DNA from: Propionibacteriaceae bacterium
GTDB taxonomy: Bacteria; Actinomycetota; Actinomycetes; Propionibacteriales; Propionibacteriaceae
Length of the DNA: 35,940 nucleotides
Reading direction: 5' to 3'
NCBI GenBank assembly: GCA_031285845.1
Contig: JAITVK010000020.1
Span: 1-35,940, forward strand
The notes beneath the pieces are model-generated. The model saw only the letters and a list, made by a program, of their open reading frames with translations, was not told the DNA's origin and searched no databases. Positions 24,448-31,775 of the stretch are shown here, one piece after another. The position numbers and the translations under genes were made by a program. Position 1 is the first letter of the stretch; each line of letters opens with the position of its first letter.

Positions 24448-26568
24448 TCACACTTTACCATTCATGATGTCCGACACCTCATTGACACTAGTCAAAGCGT
24501 AGATCTGCTCGAGGGTGAGGCGATGGCCCAGGCCATCGGCCAGCGGGATCCGCCAGTTCGGATACTCATCGACCGTGCCGGGCTGGTTCTGAGTGCGCCG
24601 CTCCCCGACCGCGTCGGTCAGAGCGACACATTTCAGCCGGGCCGGAGTCTGATACAAGAAGCGGTGCAAGCCCAGCAGGATCTGACACGGATCAGTCTCG
24701 CCGATCTGCGTCAGATGCAGTCGTGCCAACAAACCCAGCACCGCCGCCTGCTCGTCGGCGTCGCGCGCGATCTCATCAGACAACGACTCGGTCAACAACC
24801 CCAGCCGATAGCGCAGCGCCACATGGTCGTGGGCCAGATAGCCCAAGGTCGGCGGCAGATCGTGGGTCGTGACCGAAGCCAGACACAACTCGCGCCAGCG
24901 CTCGGGCGGAATCGGCTCGCCGCGGTCATCATTCTCGAACCACAGGATCGAGGTGCCCAAGATGCCATGCGCGGCCAAATACTGGCGAGCGCTCGGCTCC
25001 ACCGTGCCCAGATCCTCGCCGATGATCGTGGCGTTGGCCCGTACCGCCTCCAAAGCCACGATCCCGACCATCGCCTGGAAGTCATAGCGGACGTACGCCC
25101 CTTGAGTCGGATCCATCCCCTCGGGAATCCACCACAGTCGGAACAATCCGATGATGTGGTCGATCCGGACCGCGCCAGCGCCACGCAGAGCCGCCGCCAC
25201 CATGTCACGTAGCGGAGCGTACCCGGCCTGCGCCAAGCGATCAGGCCGCCACGGCGGTTGACGCCAATCTTGACCCGCTTGGTTGTACGCGTCGGGCGGC
25301 GCGCCGACGGTGACTCCACGAGCGAACATGTCCGGGGCGGCCCAGGTCTCCTCCCCTTCACGGTTGATGCCGACGGCCAGATCCGACACGACCCCGACCC
25401 GCATCCCGCAGCGCGTCGCTGTCGTCTGCGCGGCCCGCCACTGCTCATCGGCCACCCACTGCAACCACATGTGGAACCCGATCTCATCCTCATGATCCTG
25501 AGCGAACTCGGCGACCTCGGCCGAATCGGGATGAGTCAAGCCGCTCGGCCAGTTCTGCCACACCTGGCCGTGGACCTCGCTCAGCGCGCACCACGTGGCG
25601 TACTGATGAAGCGCGACCCCTTCGCGCTCGACATAAGCGTCCCACGCCATCTGACGCGGAACCCGACGCTTGGTTCGGAAGATCAGCCGCAACGCCTCCG
25701 CCTTGGCCCGCCACACCGCATCTCGCTCGAGGAACGGGCTCGCCTGCGACGCCTCCTGGGCACGGGCACGGCATTGGCGCACCGACCGCCTGGTCACCTC
25801 CGAGGCCGTGGCGTACTCCTCAATCGCCTCAGGACGGATGTAGATCGGGTTGATGAAACGCCTGGTCACAGGGAAGTACGGCGACGGCTCCATCGGGGCG
25901 GTCACTTGGGCGGCATGAATCGGATTCATCAACACGAAATCGGCGCCATGGGCGGTCTTCGCCCACACCGCCAAGTCAGTCAAATCCGTGAAATCGCCAA
26001 TCCCCCACGACGACTGACCACAGACCGAATACAACTGGGCCATGAAACCCCACACCGACTCCAGGCCCAGACCACCCGAGCCCAACCAGGCCGGGGTCAC
26101 GATGTACGGAGTCTGCCAGTAGTGGTCGTCCGACGCCAGAAACACAGTGTGGTAGCCGATCGGAGCGTCTTGTGGCAAGCGGAAAGACGCCCGTCCGACC
26201 ATCTGGTTGTCGACCATCCGATCCGGATCGTCATTGGCGACCTGCTCCAGCGTGGTGGTCGACCCGTCCTCCAAGCGTACCCACACGTTGGCCTCGTGGC
26301 CGGACCAGACATGCACGTCGACAGTGGCTAACACACCCTCCTCCACAACCACGCATGGCGGCAGCGGATGTCGCCAAGGGGCTTGGTCGAGGTCATGAAA
26401 TGCCCGCTCGATCCAATCGGGCCCGTCAATGTCGACATCGAGTGCAGCCAGACAAGCCATGATAGTCTCGGGCGACGGCTGTCGATAGGTCCCTTTCCAA
26501 TCCCAAAACTGTGTCGATATTCCATGCAGCTCAGCAAGACGCGCGATACGAGGATCCAGTTCCGACAT
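24448..26568 (-). CDS. malQ: 4-alpha-glucanotransferase (amylomaltase)
   Basis: A GH77 enzyme that moves glucan segments between alpha-1,4-glucans in maltodextrin and glycogen metabolism. Family catalytic residues are in place: the nucleophile Asp in VRIDH (about 470), the acid/base Glu in IIGEDLGTVEP (about 518), and the third Asp in TTHDLPPTLGY (about 570). PYFPVTRRFINPIYI near 230 is also typical. At 706 residues it is the long bacterial form, with an extra N-terminal domain starting ARLAELHGISTQFWDW. ATG 26568 is chosen at MSELDP; ATG 26610 would add 14 residues. Its promoter region contains a LacI-type palindrome. Not obviously linked to the polysaccharide locus. Confidence 0.95.
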   Translation of the reverse strand: MSELDPRIARLAELHGISTQFWDWKGTYRQPSPETIMACLAALDVDIDGPDWIERAFHDLDQAPWRHPLPPCVVVEEGVLATVDVHVWSGHEANVWVRLEDGSTTTLEQVANDDPDRMVDNQMVGRASFRLPQDAPIGYHTVFLASDDHYWQTPYIVTPAWLGSGGLGLESVWGFMAQLYSVCGQSSWGIGDFTDLTDLAVWAKTAHGADFVLMNPIHAAQVTAPMEPSPYFPVTRRFINPIYIRPEAIEEYATASEVTRRSVRQCRARAQEASQASPFLERDAVWRAKAEALRLIFRTKRRVPRQMAWDAYVEREGVALHQYATWCALSEVHGQVWQNWPSGLTHPDSAEVAEFAQDHEDEIGFHMWLQWVADEQWRAAQTTATRCGMRVGVVSDLAVGINREGEETWAAPDMFARGVTVGAPPDAYNQAGQDWRQPPWRPDRLAQAGYAPLRDMVAAALRGAGAVRIDHIIGLFRLWWIPEGMDPTQGAYVRYDFQAMVGIVALEAVRANATIIGEDLGTVEPSARQYLAAHGILGTSILWFENDDRGEPIPPERWRELCLASVTTHDLPPTLGYLAHDHVALRYRLGLLTESLSDEIARDADEQAAVLGLLARLHLTQIGETDPCQILLGLHRFLYQTPARLKCVALTDAVGERRTQNQPGTVDEYPNWRIPLADGLGHRLTLEQIYALTSVNEVSDIMNGKV

Positions 26569-26623
26569 ACGTGGGGCAACCCTTCGATAGTGACTTTTCT
26601 TCACCATCATATCGACAACAAAC

Positions 26624-26637
26624 TGACATCGACGTCA
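26624..26637. promoter_or_regulatory. LacI-type operator-like palindrome upstream of malQ
   Basis: TGACATCGACGTCA is a near-perfect palindrome (TGAC and GTCA arms, central CG) in the malQ upstream region. LacI-family operators of maltose and sugar genes often share the TGAC-x6-GTCA form with a central CG. It lies 12 bases upstream of a minus-strand TATGAT at 26612 to 26607, so bound protein would cover the -35 region. No LacI-family gene is present in the window. Confidence 0.4.
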
Positions 26638-26777
26638 CGTCGGATCAGCATGCGACGCGAGAGACTCAGCAGCGATCGAATCTGGGGCGAACCACCGGGG
26701 AACCGCCAGACCAGGTCCTGCCGCCGGGGAATTCTGCCCGTCCTGCGACTCGCCTTGGACTGGCCCCTCAGCCGGAT

Positions 26778-27566
26778 TCACCGTCCGGGGGCGGGCGGCG
26801 TCTCGGAGGTCCGCCCCGGTGTGGGCTCAGGTTTGATGTCGCGCACCATCAGCGTGTTGGCCAGCAGATCGGTCAACGACTGGCGACGCTTGTGCCACAG
26901 CGGCAACAAGGCGTTCGCCAACTGGACCACCACGAACAACTGGCCGCCGGTCGAGAACAGCGCCCAGCCCAAACCTTTCGAGATCGACCTCAGCCAACCG
27001 GGTTTCTCCTGGGTGAACTCCTGCGCCATCTGATGGGTCATCAAGGCGGCCGGAGGCGGCGCTTTGATGACTTTCAGGCCGCAGGCGCGCTGGCCTGGTG
27101 TCGCCCCCCACGTCCCCAAGAACACCACCGAATAGATGACCGTGACACCGCCGACGACCATCATCAGCATCGACACAGCCAACTGAAGTTGAGTGGAGAT
27201 CGACATGATGCCCGAGTTGAGAACCTCGCGGACGTTGGAGACATACAGATCCGTCAGATGCGGCAGAAAACTGGGTGTGAAGACGAGGAGGATCACGACG
27301 GCCAGCACCCAAGCCACCGCCGTGTCGATGACACCGGAACCGAAACGGCGCCACCACCCGGCCAACGGCAGGCTCTTCACTGGGTCGATCATCGGCCGCG
27401 GCGGTCGATCAACCTCGTCAGCGGCCCACGGCTTGGGACGAACCACTTCCATACGACGAACGACCTGGGTCCACTGGTGACCATCCCAGTAGCGCTCTAA
27501 ATCCAGGTGAGCCGGATCAGGGTACCAGCCACGGGGCGGATGCATGATCTTCTCGGGCGTTGTCAT
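26778..27566 (-). CDS. DUF2510 and RDD domain membrane protein
   Basis: The first part, PPRGWYPDPAHLDLERYWDG near residues 10 to 29 with QWTQ after it, is a DUF2510 domain, a short module often found at the N-terminus of actinobacterial membrane proteins. The rest is an RDD family transmembrane protein: AGWWRRFGSGVIDTAV near 70 to 84 and three hydrophobic segments. GQRACGLKV and SLTDLLANTLMVR occupy the conserved RDD positions. RDD proteins are thought to act in ion or lipid transport, but most have no known function. Length 262. The frame begins at ATG 27566; ATG 27545 is possible. It lies 209 bases upstream of malQ on the same strand and faces away from proB. Confidence 0.88.
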   Translation of the reverse strand: MTTPEKIMHPPRGWYPDPAHLDLERYWDGHQWTQVVRRMEVVRPKPWAADEVDRPPRPMIDPVKSLPLAGWWRRFGSGVIDTAVAWVLAVVILLVFTPSFLPHLTDLYVSNVREVLNSGIMSISTQLQLAVSMLMMVVGGVTVIYSVVFLGTWGATPGQRACGLKVIKAPPPAALMTHQMAQEFTQEKPGWLRSISKGLGWALFSTGGQLFVVVQLANALLPLWHKRRQSLTDLLANTLMVRDIKPEPTPGRTSETPPAPGR

Positions 27567-27634
27567 CCCTCTATTGTGCCAGAGTCGCCCAGTGGGCCTG
27601 AAACCTCACCTCGGGCTCATCGCCGCGCCTGTTC

Positions 27635-27678
27635 AGCGTGAGACACCCCCGGCAAGCGTGAAATCCACCATCTAGACT
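27635..27678 (+). promoter_or_regulatory. proB promoter region with AGCGTGA direct repeats
   Basis: Two copies of AGCGTGA lie at 27635 to 27641 and 27655 to 27661, exactly 20 bases apart, which is about two helical turns. A TAGACT hexamer at 27673 to 27678 is a plausible -10 for the plus strand, placing the repeats upstream of or over the -35. No good TTGACA match is seen. The repeat spacing suggests a dimeric activator or repressor site, but this is inference. Confidence 0.35.
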
Positions 27679-27691
27679 CTAGGCAACCGAT

Positions 27692-27729
27692 GGTTCGTCA
27701 TCGGTTTCTTCGGGAAACGACGACGAACC
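27692..27729 (+). other. Hairpin in the proB leader
   Basis: GGTTCGTCATCGGTTTC (27692 to 27708) can pair with GAAACGACGACGAACC (27714 to 27729) across a short loop that includes TTCG. The first eight base pairs are perfect; the stem then has one mismatch and one bulge, and closes with five more pairs. A smaller repeat, CACCT-AGGTG, lies at 27733 to 27746, close to the GAGGAG ribosome site. This would sit in the 5' untranslated region of proB, with no U-run after it, so it does not look like a simple terminator. Confidence 0.5.
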
Positions 27730-27760
27730 GCGCACCTGCCTAGGTGACACGAGGAGAACC

Positions 27761-28981
27761 ATGACCAGCGGTGAGACCGACATCCACGACCGAGGCACCG
27801 TTCAGCCTGATTCGGCAGCCCGACCGAGGCTGACGCCAGCCGTTCGAACAGCCGGCGACGGTGAGAAGGCCGTACGCGAACTGCTCAATCGGGCGCGTCG
27901 AGTCGTCGTCAAAGTCGGATCCTCGTCCCTGGCCAGCGCCAAGACCGGACTGGACATCACCCGACTGCGTCGCCTGGTCGCCGTCCTCGCCGACCGGCAA
28001 GCCATGGGCCACGAGATGATTCTGGTCAGCTCCGGAGCGATCGCGGCTGGTTTGGAACCCCTCGGCTTCACTCACCGCCCCAGCGACATCGCCCAGCAGC
28101 AGGCCGCCGCCGCCGTCGGGCAGGGTGTGCTCATGTCGGCGTACACCCAAGAGTTCGCGGCTCATGATCTGCGCATCGCCCAAGTCCTGCTCACCAAACA
28201 AGACCTGGCGCGCCGCAAGAGTTACGCCAACGCGCTGTCAACTTTCGGAGCCTTGACCCGACTCGGCGTCATTCCAGTGGTGAACGAGAACGACACGGTC
28301 GCTACCCGCGAGATCCGCATGGGCGACAATGACCATCTGGCCGCACTGGTCGCCGAGCTCGTCCACGCCGACGCTCTCATCCTGCTGTCCGACGTCGACG
28401 GGCTCTACACCGCCCGCCCCGACACTCCCGACGCCGAGCGCATCGGATTCGTCACCGACCCGCGATCAGTGACCGCCGACGTCAACCGACCAGGAGCCTC
28501 CGGAGTCGGCTCGGGCGGCATGGCGACCAAAGTCGACGCGGCCCGCCTGGCGACCACCGCTGGGATTCCGGTCGGATTGGCTAGATGGGATCAAGCTGAG
28601 TCCCTGCTGGCCGGTGACCACGTCGGCACGGTCTTCGCCCCGGGGGCTCGACGGCTGTCTCGGCGTCACGGTTGGCTCGCCCACGCCAGTTCGTCCCAAG
28701 GACAGCTCCACGTCGACGCCGGCGCGGCGACCGCTTTGACCACCACCGCCGCCTCACTCCTGGCGGCGGGTATCCGCCGCGTCGAGGGCTCTTTCGCCGC
28801 TGGGGACTCGGTCGAGATCGTGGCCCCCGATTCGACGGTCATCGCCCGCGGAGTCGTCAGTTTCGACTCGAGTGAGCTGCCCGCCATGCTCGGACGGACC
28901 TCGACCGACTTGGGATCGAATCTGGGCGAGCGCTTCACCCGACCGGTCGTCCATCGCGACGATCTGGTCATCGTCGACTGA
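27761..28981 (+). CDS. proB: Glutamate 5-kinase with PUA domain
   Basis: Phosphorylates L-glutamate, the first step of proline synthesis. The kinase domain begins at VVVKVGSSSL near residue 47 and has VSSGAIAAG, VVNENDTV, GDNDHLAALVAE and LLSDVDGLYT, then GSGGMATKVDAA. The C-terminal PUA domain, from about residue 310, has HVDAGAATAL and EGSFAAGDSVEI. Length 406, similar to E. coli ProB plus an N-terminal leader of about 45 residues. ATG 27761 is preceded by GAGGAG. The feedback site is probably intact, but this cannot be judged by eye. proA follows after 99 bases. Confidence 0.96.
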   Translation: MTSGETDIHDRGTVQPDSAARPRLTPAVRTAGDGEKAVRELLNRARRVVVKVGSSSLASAKTGLDITRLRRLVAVLADRQAMGHEMILVSSGAIAAGLEPLGFTHRPSDIAQQQAAAAVGQGVLMSAYTQEFAAHDLRIAQVLLTKQDLARRKSYANALSTFGALTRLGVIPVVNENDTVATREIRMGDNDHLAALVAELVHADALILLSDVDGLYTARPDTPDAERIGFVTDPRSVTADVNRPGASGVGSGGMATKVDAARLATTAGIPVGLARWDQAESLLAGDHVGTVFAPGARRLSRRHGWLAHASSSQGQLHVDAGAATALTTTAASLLAAGIRRVEGSFAAGDSVEIVAPDSTVIARGVVSFDSSELPAMLGRTSTDLGSNLGERFTRPVVHRDDLVIVD

Positions 28982-29068
28982 CTGGTCATCATCGACCAAG
29001 AGATTCCGCCGACCGGAGCTTCAGACGGACTGAGTGTCCGACGGGCGAGCCAGCAGACAAGATCACGG

Positions 29069-29074
29069 TAGTCT
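29069..29074 (+). promoter_or_regulatory. Possible -10 for a leaderless proA
   Basis: TAGTCT lies six bases before the proA ATG (29081), and no Shine-Dalgarno sequence precedes that ATG. This spacing fits a leaderless transcript beginning at or near the A of ATG. No clear -35 is seen. The 99-base proB-proA gap also holds a small CGGAC-GTCCG repeat at 29026 to 29040. So proA may be transcribed both from here and by read-through from proB. Confidence 0.4.
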
Positions 29075-29080
29075 ACCCCC

Positions 29081-30325
29081 ATGGCTCTACCCAGCATCCG
29101 AACTGAAGCCGCGTTGGCTCGTACCGCCGCCAACCGGTTGGCCGCTGCGCCTCGTGCCGCTAAAGACACCGCATTGATCGCGATGGCACAAGCCCTTCGT
29201 CAAGCGCAGACGACCATTCTTCAGGCCAATGCCGCCGATGTCGCTCGGGCCGAATCCAGCGGGGTCGCAGACTCACTGATCGACCGGCTGCGTTTGACGC
29301 CGGATCGAGTGTCAGGGATGGCCGCCGGCCTGATCGACCTGGCTGGATTACCCGATCCGGTCGGCGACGTCGTCCGCGGCTGGACCCTGGCCAATGGCGT
29401 CGACGTTCGGCAGGTACGCGTGCCGCTCGGTGTGATCGGCATCATCTACGAGGCCCGCCCCAACGTCACGGCTGACGCGGCCGGGATCTGCCTGAAATCG
29501 GGCAACGCCGCGCTGTTGCGCGGATCCTCCAGCGCGAGCGACTCCAATCGTGCGATCGTCGACGCGCTGCGCGCAGGGTTGATGACCAGCGGGTTCGATC
29601 CTCACGCGGTCACCCTGCTAGAAGGCGGTCATGACCTGACCGCCGCCATGATGGCCGCGCGCGGCCTGATCGACGTCTTGATCCCCCGCGGCGGCGCTAA
29701 CCTGATTCAGACGGTGGTCACCGGGTCGCAGGTTCCCGTCATCGAGACGGGCACGGGCAACTGCCACCTGTTCGTCGACGCCGACGCCGATCTCGACATG
29801 GCGACCACGATCATCCTCAACGCCAAGACGCAGCGCCCGGCGGTGTGCAACGCGTTGGAGACCATCCTCGTCCACGCCGACTTGGCGCAGTGGACGCCTC
29901 GCTTGATCGACACCCTCGACGCCGCTGGCGTTTCGGTCCATGGCGACCCGGCCGTACGTCAGCTGGACCCACGGGCGATCGCCGTTCCCGACGACGACTG
30001 GGATCACGAGGCGCTGGCGCTGACCGTACGCCTGGCGATGGTCGCCGATGTGGACGAGGCGATCGAGTTCATTCGGGCTCACACCTCAGGTCATTCTGAG
30101 ACCATCATCACCAATGACCTGACCGCGTCGACGCGTTTCACGTCACTGATCGACGCCGCCTGCGTCCTCGTCAACGCGTCCAGTCGGTTCGTCGACGGCG
30201 GGGAGTTCGGCTTCGGGGCCGAGATCGGCATCTCTACTCAGAAGCTGCACGCCCGTGGTCCGATGGGATTGGCCGAGATGACCTGCACGAAGTACGTTCT
30301 GGTCGGTCAGGGGCAGGTTCGCTGA
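29081..30325 (+). CDS. proA: Gamma-glutamyl phosphate reductase
   Basis: Reduces gamma-glutamyl phosphate to glutamate semialdehyde with NADPH in proline synthesis. The aldehyde dehydrogenase fold is clear: PLGVIGIIYEARPNVTADAA near 115 to 134, LKSGNAALLRGSS, IPRGGANLIQ, VPVIETGTGNCH and the catalytic Cys in QRPAVCNALETILVH at about residue 256. FVDGGEFGFGAEIGISTQKLHARGP closes the protein. Length 414, standard. The ATG is the first in frame; it has no ribosome site, in line with leaderless expression. It pairs functionally with ProB. Its 3' end faces rbsB across a 356-base gap. Confidence 0.97.
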   Translation: MALPSIRTEAALARTAANRLAAAPRAAKDTALIAMAQALRQAQTTILQANAADVARAESSGVADSLIDRLRLTPDRVSGMAAGLIDLAGLPDPVGDVVRGWTLANGVDVRQVRVPLGVIGIIYEARPNVTADAAGICLKSGNAALLRGSSSASDSNRAIVDALRAGLMTSGFDPHAVTLLEGGHDLTAAMMAARGLIDVLIPRGGANLIQTVVTGSQVPVIETGTGNCHLFVDADADLDMATTIILNAKTQRPAVCNALETILVHADLAQWTPRLIDTLDAAGVSVHGDPAVRQLDPRAIAVPDDDWDHEALALTVRLAMVADVDEAIEFIRAHTSGHSETIITNDLTASTRFTSLIDAACVLVNASSRFVDGGEFGFGAEIGISTQKLHARGPMGLAEMTCTKYVLVGQGQVR

Positions 30326-30436
30326 GTCGTCGGCGTGATGACAGATGACACCGGCGATCGCGACGCCGAGCACCATGACCACCAGCGCGAGCGCGAGCAG
30401 CCACCAGTGGCTGATGGCCAGTGTCCGAATCATCAT
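30143..30436 (-). CDS. Possible small membrane protein (unrecognised)
   Basis: From ATG 30436 the minus strand reads MMIRTLAIS, then a hydrophobic helix of about 20 residues (WWLLALALVVMVLGVAIAGV), then CHHADDSANLP. Codons of this first part mostly end in G or C, as real genes here do. Past about 30325 the frame runs antisense to the 3' end of proA until a stop at 30143, and the codon pattern fades. A GTG at 30481 would add 15 residues. It may be a genuine short gene, a truncated remnant, or chance. There is no good ribosome site and I recognise no family. Confidence 0.28.
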   Translation of the reverse strand: MMIRTLAISHWWLLALALVVMVLGVAIAGVICHHADDSANLPLTDQNVLRAGHLGQSHRTTGVQLLSRDADLGPEAELPAVDEPTGRVDEDAGGVDQ

Positions 30437-30486
30437 CACGATGAGGTCGGCTGGCGGTGAGTTCCCGCGCACGATCCGCACCCTCG

Positions 30487-30530
30487 CCCAAAAGAGATCA
30501 TTTTAATGTCTCAAACATATCTCTTTTGGG
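30487..30530. repeat. Perfect 12-bp inverted repeat in an AT-rich spacer
   Basis: CCCAAAAGAGAT at 30487 to 30498 and ATCTCTTTTGGG at 30519 to 30530 are exact reverse complements, separated by 20 AT-rich bases. It stands out strongly from its GC-rich surroundings. As RNA it would fold into a 12-bp stem that lies about 160 bases after proA. It could end transcription from proA or rbsB, bind a regulator, or mark a former insertion. A TAAAAT hexamer inside the spacer, minus strand 30505 to 30500, could serve the small ORF. Confidence 0.65.
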
Positions 30531-30617
30531 AGCGAATGGCCATTCTTTGTTCTCACAGTGCGCACCCGCTCCACTTTTGCCGTACAACGTAAGGCGCTAT
30601 GACCATCCGTTGAGTGT

Positions 30618-30650
30618 GGCCGGGCCGTCTCCCCGCAGGAACACCCGGCC
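30618..30650 (-). terminator. Stem-loop after rbsB
   Basis: GGCCGGG at 30618 to 30624 and CCCGGCC at 30644 to 30650 form a seven-base GC stem with a 19-base loop, some 30 bases after the rbsB stop. It is well placed to end or protect the rbs mRNA. No U-run follows on the minus strand, so it is not a classical intrinsic terminator. Confidence 0.4.
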
Positions 30651-30681
30651 GCACCTTGCACGAGCCCACTGGCCGTACGAC

Positions 30682-31641
30682 TCAGCTATTGGCTTGGGTG
30701 AACTTGTCCACTGTGTCCTGGGTGACCGTCTCCACCGGCATCGACTGAGTCTTGTCCACCGTCTTACCCGCCAGAATGTCACTGATCGACGCCACGGCCT
30801 GCTTGCCCAGCAGCTTCGGCTGCTGAGCGATGTCGGCGACCATCGAGCCAGCCTTCACATCGGCCAGCGCGTCATCGCCACCGTCGAAACCGACGATCTT
30901 GACCGCCTTGGCTGTGTTCCCACCCAGCGCCGCCACCGCGCCGAGAGCCATCTCATCATTCTGGGCGTAGATCCCGACCACACCAGGATTGGCCTGCATC
31001 AGGTTCGTCGTCACATCCAGCCCCTCCGTACGATCGAAGTTCGCTGTCTGCGAGGCCACGACCGTGATCTTCGGGTAGGTCTTGATGCGGTCGGTGAAGC
31101 CCTGTCCGCGATCCCTGGTCGACGACGCGCCCGGAATCCCTTCCAGAACAATGACCTCACCGCTCTCGCCGATCGCCTTGGCCAAAATGTCGGCCGCCTG
31201 CTTTCCGCCGGCGACATTGTCCGAAGCGATGAACGAATCCACCGTCACTCCGGTGATCCCTCGATCGACCGCCACCACCGGAATCTTCGCATCCAGCGCC
31301 GGTCGGATCGCCGCAGCGGCCGCGTCGGAGTCGACCGGGTTGATGATGATCGCGGTCGCCTTGTTCGCCACGGCGGTTTGGACTTGATTGGCCTGGGTGG
31401 TCGGATCGTTTTGAGCGTCCAACACATTCAGCGACACGCCACGATTGTCAGCCTCCTGCTGGGCCCCGTCGCGAATGGACACGAAGAACGGATTGTTCAT
31501 CGTGGACAGCAGCAACGCGACCTTTCCCGACGCGTCGGCGCCGCTTCCGCCATCAGCCGGATTCGAACATCCGGCGGTCAGCGACACCATGACCGCCGCG
31601 CTCAGGGCCACACTGGCCCATCGATGGAGTTTTCTCATCAT
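30682..31641 (-). CDS. rbsB: Ribose-type ABC importer substrate-binding lipoprotein
   Basis: A periplasmic-binding-like lipoprotein that captures ribose or a related sugar outside the membrane for RbsAC. The signal peptide has a basic start and a hydrophobic core with the lipobox LTAGC (Cys near residue 25). The mature protein matches RbsB closely: VALLLSTMNNPFFVSIRDGA, DAQNDP, INPVDSDAAAAA, FIASDNVAGG, EGIPGASSTRDRGQGF, YAQNDEMALGAVAALGG and GFDGGDDA. 319 residues. ATG 31641 has AAAGG five bases upstream. It is the last gene in the run, 134 bases after rbsC, and the gap holds a stem-loop that may tune its mRNA level. Ribose specificity is very likely but not certain. Confidence 0.93.
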   Translation of the reverse strand: MMRKLHRWASVALSAAVMVSLTAGCSNPADGGSGADASGKVALLLSTMNNPFFVSIRDGAQQEADNRGVSLNVLDAQNDPTTQANQVQTAVANKATAIIINPVDSDAAAAAIRPALDAKIPVVAVDRGITGVTVDSFIASDNVAGGKQAADILAKAIGESGEVIVLEGIPGASSTRDRGQGFTDRIKTYPKITVVASQTANFDRTEGLDVTTNLMQANPGVVGIYAQNDEMALGAVAALGGNTAKAVKIVGFDGGDDALADVKAGSMVADIAQQPKLLGKQAVASISDILAGKTVDKTQSMPVETVTQDTVDKFTQANS

Positions 31642-31682
31642 ATTGACCTTTCATTCTCAGTGCTTTTCTTGATCATGCGGTT

Positions 31683-31707
31683 CGTCCGGCCAATGCCCCT
31701 CCGGACG
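31683..31707 (-). other. Stem-loop between rbsC and rbsB
   Basis: CGTCCGG at 31683 to 31689 and CCGGACG at 31701 to 31707 are perfect inverted arms separated by 11 bases, in the 134-base gap between the rbsC stop and the rbsB start. Such hairpins often stabilise the 3' part of an ABC operon mRNA so that the binding protein is made in excess. That role is inferred. Confidence 0.45.
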
Positions 31708-31775
31708 GATGACACGCCATCGCAGGCCGTGAACACCGGGTCGTACGCCAGAGATCCTCCGTCGTACGAGCCGAC

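Larger units (their letters stand above)
30326..30681. other. Convergent gap between proA and rbsB
   Basis: The 356 bases between the 3' ends of proA and rbsB hold the possible small membrane ORF, an AT-rich perfect inverted repeat (30487 to 30530), a stem-loop behind rbsB (30618 to 30650), and otherwise nothing recognisable. No tRNA or larger gene is visible. Confidence 0.6.

Noticed and set aside
26511-27500. A 329-residue plus-strand open frame antisense to the RDD gene
   Set aside because: No motif and skewed composition; the DUF2510 and RDD domains on the other strand are unmistakable.
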